From NCBI GenBank assembly GCA_944390645.1, contig CALXRE010000004.1, forward strand, positions 1 through 35,993: a DNA stretch of 35,993 nt. The letters are read 5' to 3'. The notes beneath the pieces were generated by a model that ran no database searches, had not been told where the DNA came from, and saw nothing but the letters and a program-made list of their open reading frames with translations. Both the position numbers and the translations under genes were made by a program. Shown here piece by piece: positions 31,954 through 35,993 of the stretch (positions are counted from its first letter, which is position 1; every line of letters starts with the position of its first letter). Origin of the DNA: an uncultured Alphaproteobacteria bacterium. Lineage in GTDB: Bacteria > Pseudomonadota > Alphaproteobacteria > CACZRW01.

Positions 31954-33369
31954 TTGATTAGGAGAATTTTTATAATATTTTTGGTTATGACAATCACGTC
32001 ATGTGGTTCTATAGATCGTCATAAAGCAGAAGAGTATAGATTGTTTTATGAACGAGGAGAGTATTGTCAGGCAAGTGAAGTTTCATTAGGAACAAGTACA
32101 TATTGTAGTAGAACATCAAAGACAAAAGATTTCCAAGATTTAGATATTTTAGATGCATTAAATGGGGGTAGTTCTTTATTTGCCTTAGGTTTTTATGATA
32201 ATTCAGATGTTCTTTTTAGTTATTCCACGAAGGAGATAGATAAGTACGAGAAAGCGAATTTATTATCCGAGGGAGGTAGGGCAGCGATAGATATTTTAGG
32301 TAATGCGAGTTTTCATGGTTATACGCCGTACATTATGGATAGTATTTATGCGGGAGCATATTTAATTTTAGGGAATTTAGCTCTTGGAGACAAAGAAGGA
32401 GCGAGAATAGAAGTAAATAGGGTTTATCATAAGCAGCAAGAAGCATCAGAAGTTTTTCGTCAAGAGATCAAGGCTCAAGAAGAAGGGCTTAATAGGGATA
32501 AGAGTCAACTAGATAAGAATAATTTAGAGATGCTGGCAAAGAATGAAAGAGAAATAGTTTCAAAGTATTATGATGATATAAGGAAGTGGGGATCATATAA
32601 AGATTTTATGAATCCATATGTTACATATTTGAGTGGGCTTTATTTTTTAAATAATTCTTCAAGTTTAAGTGATTATGAAGTTTCCTTGACATATTTAAAG
32701 AGAGTATCAGGGATGGTTCCGCACAATCGAACCATTTTAGAGGATTTGAAGTTATCAGAGAGGTATGCAAACAATGAAGGATCGAGGGTTAAAGAAGGAA
32801 AATATGTTTGGGTTATTTTTGAGAATGGTATGGTAGGGAGATTAGAAGAAATTTCACTAAATATACCCATGTTTTTAGTTACGAGAGAAGTTAGTATGAT
32901 ATCTTTTTCGCTTCCTAGACCGAGAGTAGGGAAGGAAGCGTATAAATTTCTTGAAGTATCTTTAGGTAACAGTAAGAAGAAGACGGAGTTATTAACGGAT
33001 GTAGATTCGCTATTTATTTCAGAGTTTAATAAGAGGTTTCCGGTGATTTTATCGAAGGCGATAGCATCAACGACCATAAAGGCGATAATGCAATATGGAG
33101 TTCACAAGAATGACAGCAGTGGTTTAGGAGGATTAGTAATGGGAATATATACGCTTGCGACGAGTGGAGCGGATTTAAGGAGTTGGCAGAGTTTACCGAA
33201 GAATGTTCAGGTTACTCGTTTACCTATAGATGGAGGTGAAGAGTTAAAGATTTTAGCAGGAGGTAAGGAAGTTTCAAAAATAGATATACCTATGGGAAAA
33301 AATTCGATAGTCTATATTAGGATTCCAGAAGCAGGGGTTAAGCCGTCAGTATCGTTAATAGAATTATAG
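31954..33369 (+). CDS. COG3014-like outer-membrane lipoprotein
   Basis: A 471-residue lipoprotein starting at TTG with AAGGG 8-9 bases upstream. A signal peptide ends at the lipobox ITSC (lipidated Cys17). Residues 20-260 are helical and TPR-like (FYERGEYCQAS; ALGDKEGARIEVNRVYHKQQ; YLSGLYFLNNSSS), and the C-terminal half is a beta-rich domain (FENGMVGRLEEI, VTRLPIDGG). This layout, and the neighbouring LpoB-like gene 12 bases downstream, match the uncharacterised COG3014 family often paired with COG3417. It may assist peptidoglycan synthesis from the outer membrane, but that is inferred from context only. Confidence 0.78.
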   Translation: MIRRIFIIFLVMTITSCGSIDRHKAEEYRLFYERGEYCQASEVSLGTSTYCSRTSKTKDFQDLDILDALNGGSSLFALGFYDNSDVLFSYSTKEIDKYEKANLLSEGGRAAIDILGNASFHGYTPYIMDSIYAGAYLILGNLALGDKEGARIEVNRVYHKQQEASEVFRQEIKAQEEGLNRDKSQLDKNNLEMLAKNEREIVSKYYDDIRKWGSYKDFMNPYVTYLSGLYFLNNSSSLSDYEVSLTYLKRVSGMVPHNRTILEDLKLSERYANNEGSRVKEGKYVWVIFENGMVGRLEEISLNIPMFLVTREVSMISFSLPRPRVGKEAYKFLEVSLGNSKKKTELLTDVDSLFISEFNKRFPVILSKAIASTTIKAIMQYGVHKNDSSGLGGLVMGIYTLATSGADLRSWQSLPKNVQVTRLPIDGGEELKILAGGKEVSKIDIPMGKNSIVYIRIPEAGVKPSVSLIEL

Positions 33370-33381
33370 GAGAGAGGAATA

Positions 33382-34002
33382 ATGAAAGGATTAAAAGCGA
33401 TAAAGAGTATAATTTTTGTTGGTGCCTCATTTATTATAGGAGGATGTGGTACGACGGTTATAGATTTAGATAATCCAGAAGAGAAGGCTGGAATGAGTAA
33501 TGTAATGGCTTTAGAATATCGGGATTTTGAGAAGGCAGCGAATGCAGCAGTTCAAGATATGTTAAATTCAGGAGCATTAAAGGATCGTAGTGGAGGTCGT
33601 TATGTTTTAGCGATTTCGAGAGTTACGAATGATACGATGCAAAGGATAGATACCGATCAATTAATAAAGCAAATTCGTACGCAGCTTTTACAAAGTGGTA
33701 AAGTTGTAGTTACTTCAGCGATAGGAGTTAATGAAGCAGAGGATCCTATGGTTATGAAGGCTAGGGAATTAAGGAATTCTAAGGAATTTGATCAAAAGAA
33801 TGTAGCGAAGCCAGGCACGATAGTAGCTCCAGATATAAGTTTATCAGGGAAAATTATTCAACGTAATTTAGCCTTAGATTTTGGAGGAGAGAGGGTAGAA
33901 TATTATTTTCAGTTAACCTTAACGGATTTAAGTACAGGTCTTGCTATTTGGGAAGGGGAGACTCCTATAATCAAGGAGGGCAAGAAAGCACCGATATGGT
34001 AA
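33382..34002 (+). CDS. LpoB-like penicillin-binding-protein activator lipoprotein
   Basis: A 206-residue lipoprotein with lipobox IGGC (Cys22). The LpoB/PF13036 pattern is clear: RDFEKAANAAVQDMLNSGAL, then a strand YVLAISRVTNDT, DTDQLIKQIRTQLLQSGKVVVTSA, and the final beta part YYFQLTLTDLSTGLAIWEGE. E. coli LpoB reaches from the outer membrane to stimulate PBP1B; homologues outside enterobacteria are less studied. It is in one unit with the COG3014-like gene (12-base gap). The symbol is withheld because orthology to E. coli lpoB is unproven. Confidence 0.82.
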   Translation: MKGLKAIKSIIFVGASFIIGGCGTTVIDLDNPEEKAGMSNVMALEYRDFEKAANAAVQDMLNSGALKDRSGGRYVLAISRVTNDTMQRIDTDQLIKQIRTQLLQSGKVVVTSAIGVNEAEDPMVMKARELRNSKEFDQKNVAKPGTIVAPDISLSGKIIQRNLALDFGGERVEYYFQLTLTDLSTGLAIWEGETPIIKEGKKAPIW

Positions 34003-34054
34003 ATTTGCTTAAAGAGAAAACATTAAGTTGATAAGTTAGGGAAAAAGGTATTAT

Positions 34055-34840
34055 ATGCTTTCTTATCAGCACATTTATCATGCAGGTAATTTAGCGGACA
34101 TTCATAAGCATCTGGCTTTAAGTATTATATTAGAAGCTATGACAATGAAGTCTAAGCCATTATCATATATGGAGACTCACGCTGGTCGAGGTATTTACAA
34201 TTTACGCTCTACAGAGAGTTTAAAGACAGGTGAAGCGAATATCGGCATTTTATCTTTAAGTTTAGCAAGTAAAATAGGTAAAGATACAGGGTATTATAAG
34301 GCAATAGAGAAGGTAAGAAAGTCTTTAGGGAAAGATTTTTATCCTGGTTCTCCGTTGCTTGCTCGTTTATTGCTTAGAGATTATGACAGTCTTAATTTAA
34401 TGGAATTACATCCAGAAGAATATAGGGTTTTGCATAAGACCATGTGGTCTTTTGCAAATGTTCATGTTCATAAGAGAGATGGATATGAAGGGGTTTTAGC
34501 TATATCTCCACCTATAGCGAGGAGAGGATTAATTTTAATTGATCCTAGTTATGAAGTTAAAACAGAGTATGAGAAGGCTGGTAAATTTGTCAGCAAAATA
34601 CATCGTAAATGGGCAGAAGCAGTTATTATGGTTTGGTATCCATTATTAGATGCAGGGCTTCATGAAAACTTAAAAAAGATTATTTTGGAAAGGGATTTTC
34701 CAAAGTTATACGTGAGTGAGGTAAGTTTTAAAAAGATACAAAGAGATAAAGGATTAAAAGGATCTGGTTTTATAATTATTAATATGCCATATGGGATTAA
34801 AGAAAGGCTTGATAAGCTACCAGATATATTTTCTAATTAG
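34055..34840 (+). CDS. rlmJ: 23S rRNA (adenine-N6)-methyltransferase RlmJ
   Basis: A 261-residue SAM-dependent methyltransferase, expected to modify 23S rRNA A2030. The N terminus MLSYQHIYHAGNLADIHKHL is diagnostic, and THAGRG (41-46) provides the SAM region. The catalytic amino-methyltransferase motif reads DPSYE (Asp163 to Glu167), with Ser at the third position where E. coli has Pro; the aspartate and tyrosine remain. AAGG lies 7 bases before the ATG. It lies 52 bases after the LpoB-like gene and converges on the last gene of the window. Confidence 0.9.
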   Translation: MLSYQHIYHAGNLADIHKHLALSIILEAMTMKSKPLSYMETHAGRGIYNLRSTESLKTGEANIGILSLSLASKIGKDTGYYKAIEKVRKSLGKDFYPGSPLLARLLLRDYDSLNLMELHPEEYRVLHKTMWSFANVHVHKRDGYEGVLAISPPIARRGLILIDPSYEVKTEYEKAGKFVSKIHRKWAEAVIMVWYPLLDAGLHENLKKIILERDFPKLYVSEVSFKKIQRDKGLKGSGFIIINMPYGIKERLDKLPDIFSN

Positions 34841-34853
34841 CATTAGAATAACT

Positions 34854-35993
34854 TTACTTTTCTTTGTATATTTGCACAACAGGAGCTTCTGGAATCTTGA
34901 TTCGGTATGCGCCAGCAATTCCTCCTCCGACAGTTGTTTTTATACAGGTTAAACCAGATACACTAAAGCATTTTCCTGAACCATCTCCAGCTCCAGGTCC
35001 ACTTTTAGAGGCCCAATCAGTACCTACACCACCACCTCCTCCTCCAGTACCTGCTGGAGCATCAGTAGCGTAGGTCCAACCTTGGTCTGTCCAATATTTA
35101 GATCCATCTCCGCCTATTTTAACACCACCATAGGAACACCCCTTGCCACCAGAGGAAGAGGAATATGATGAGCCATGGTAACCTGCTCCACCATCACATA
35201 CAAACCCTTTCCCACCACCAGATATAGTCCAGGAGTTTCCTGCAAACCACCACCATTGACTGCCACCACCTCCGCCCCAGCCACCACCGCCACCGCCTTC
35301 TCCTACTGCGCCACCACCGCCAGCAACTACCAGCATAGTTGAAGAAGAAGTACAAGGTGAAACGCCAAGGCATATCCCAACTCCAGAAGCACCAACAGCG
35401 CTACTAAAAGGATGAGATCCTCCACCACCTATATTAACGCCACCTGTTCGTGTAGTGAAAGCAAAATTAATTGTTTCAGAAGAAGTATATTTAGCTTCTG
35501 CATATCCTCCATTTCCGCCATAAATACTGCCATGTGGTGTGAAACTTCCGCCACCACCTCCCTTGGCTACAATTCGATAAGTACCAGGACATAGGTTATT
35601 TAAATACTGGGTCATGTTACCTGTTGGGGCAAAAGATGAGGCATATATCAATCCAGTATCTTTATCTAAGTAGGTAACTTCACAACATTGACAGCAAGTT
35701 AAAGTTACAGATTTTTCAGAGGTAACAGTATTATTATTACCGACTCTAGAAGGATCATATTTTACGATGTTATCACAAGTATTATTGTAGGCATTATCAT
35801 AACCATAACGACACGCTATATTTGACGTTTCGTTTGCTCGATTACATTCTGTAATAGTCTCAACCGCTGTTGCCACTCGATTACCTATAAAATAACAGGG
35901 TCTACTACTTCCTGCTTTCTGGCTCGAATTTATATAATAATACTTTGAACTCGCTGTCGGATTGCTCTGTATAATACTGCTACAGCTACGATT
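34854..35993 (-). CDS. Glycine-rich, cysteine-containing probable surface protein, 5' partial
   Basis: The frame is open from the stop at 34854 to the right edge (380 residues visible). The GTG at 35876 is probably internal, because 39 in-frame codons precede it without a stop. The upstream part (residues 1-120 of what is seen) is Ser/Thr/Asn-rich with many cysteines (NRSCSS, RPCYF, TECNR, IACRYGYDNAYNNTCDN, CCQCCE). A long Gly-rich region follows, with runs such as GGGGGGWGGGGG and a WWW cluster, and the end AGAYRIKIPEAP is less repetitive. Such Gly-rich sequences occur in secreted, pilus-like or adhesin-like proteins with disulphides; the export signal would lie beyond the edge. The base composition is much richer in G+C than its neighbours, largely because of the glycine codons. 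The function is unknown. Confidence 0.78.
   Translation of the reverse strand, partial: NRSCSSIIQSNPTASSKYYYINSSQKAGSSRPCYFIGNRVATAVETITECNRANETSNIACRYGYDNAYNNTCDNIVKYDPSRVGNNNTVTSEKSVTLTCCQCCEVTYLDKDTGLIYASSFAPTGNMTQYLNNLCPGTYRIVAKGGGGGSFTPHGSIYGGNGGYAEAKYTSSETINFAFTTRTGGVNIGGGGSHPFSSAVGASGVGICLGVSPCTSSSTMLVVAGGGGAVGEGGGGGGWGGGGGSQWWWFAGNSWTISGGGKGFVCDGGAGYHGSSYSSSSGGKGCSYGGVKIGGDGSKYWTDQGWTYATDAPAGTGGGGGGVGTDWASKSGPGAGDGSGKCFSVSGLTCIKTTVGGGIAGAYRIKIPEAPVVQIYKEK

Noticed and set aside
32673-33077. 134-codon minus-strand frame inside the COG3014-like gene
   Set aside because: No ribosome binding site and no family pattern; opposite a gene with a lipobox and good context.
34055-34840. Reading DPSYE in RlmJ as an inactivating change
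   Set aside because: The catalytic Asp and the aromatic residue remain, and substitution at the third position seems tolerated in the family.
1-35993. Mobile elements, prophage, CRISPR arrays and defence systems
   Set aside because: No transposase, integrase, terminal repeats, regularly spaced repeats or cas-like genes were found on either strand.

Overview
The window is chromosomal DNA from an AT-rich alphaproteobacterium. The gene order points to a Rhodospirillales-like or gut or host-associated lineage with a low-GC genome. The evidence is alphaproteobacterial synteny (rpsF-rpsR-DUF2232-rplI-dnaB-alr-mlaE-mlaF-radA-cvpA; efp followed by an inositol-monophosphatase homologue and an OmpA-domain protein; a FolM-like reductase beside uvrC and pgsA), an alphaproteobacterial-type HisRS, and full LPS-transport and peptidoglycan accessory genes. 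No insertion sequence, prophage, CRISPR array or integrase was seen. Both ends cut through genes. No gene-free stretch exceeds 300 bases; the longest gaps are about 220 bases, at 17314-17530 and 31729-31953.

Region 1 (1-11522): the 3' end of a divergent polysaccharide deacetylase gene converges on a run of minus-strand genes, read from right to left: epmA, uvrB, a FolM-like reductase with a large unknown N-terminal extension, uvrC, pgsA, ompR, envZ, and an unknown basic protein. From uvrB to envZ the genes are tightly packed or overlapping and look like one transcription unit that mixes excision repair, phospholipid synthesis and envelope sensing.

Region 2 (11682-17313, plus strand): efp is divergent from its modifying enzyme gene epmA. 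It is followed by an inositol-monophosphatase-fold protein that has lost most of its metal ligands, an exported OmpA-domain protein, rpmE with a clear promoter and terminator, a membrane-anchored class III adenylate cyclase, and a PPC-like protein without a signal peptide.

Region 3 (17386-27559, plus strand): a long housekeeping series starts from a promoter and structured leader ahead of rpsF. It continues through rpsR, DUF2232, rplI (terminator), dnaB, alr, mlaE, mlaF, radA, a small unknown membrane protein, cvpA, tsaB and rimI. Many of these genes overlap by 1 to 50 bases, which suggests translational coupling.

Region 4 (27563-35993): a divergent methyltransferase-fold gene, a CTP-dependent polyprenol/diacylglycerol-kinase-like gene, an OmpA-domain lipoprotein, tRNA-Arg(ACG), hisS, a COG3014-like lipoprotein paired with an LpoB-like lipoprotein, rlmJ, and a glycine- and cysteine-rich probable surface protein running off the right end.

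The observations most worth a second look are the catalytically degenerate IMPase homologue next to efp, the reductase with about 410 unexplained N-terminal residues, the structured rpsF leader, the inverted repeat that contains the uvrB ribosome binding site, and the cut-off glycine-rich protein. None amounts to an obvious new defence or mobile system; most of the window is conserved housekeeping sequence.
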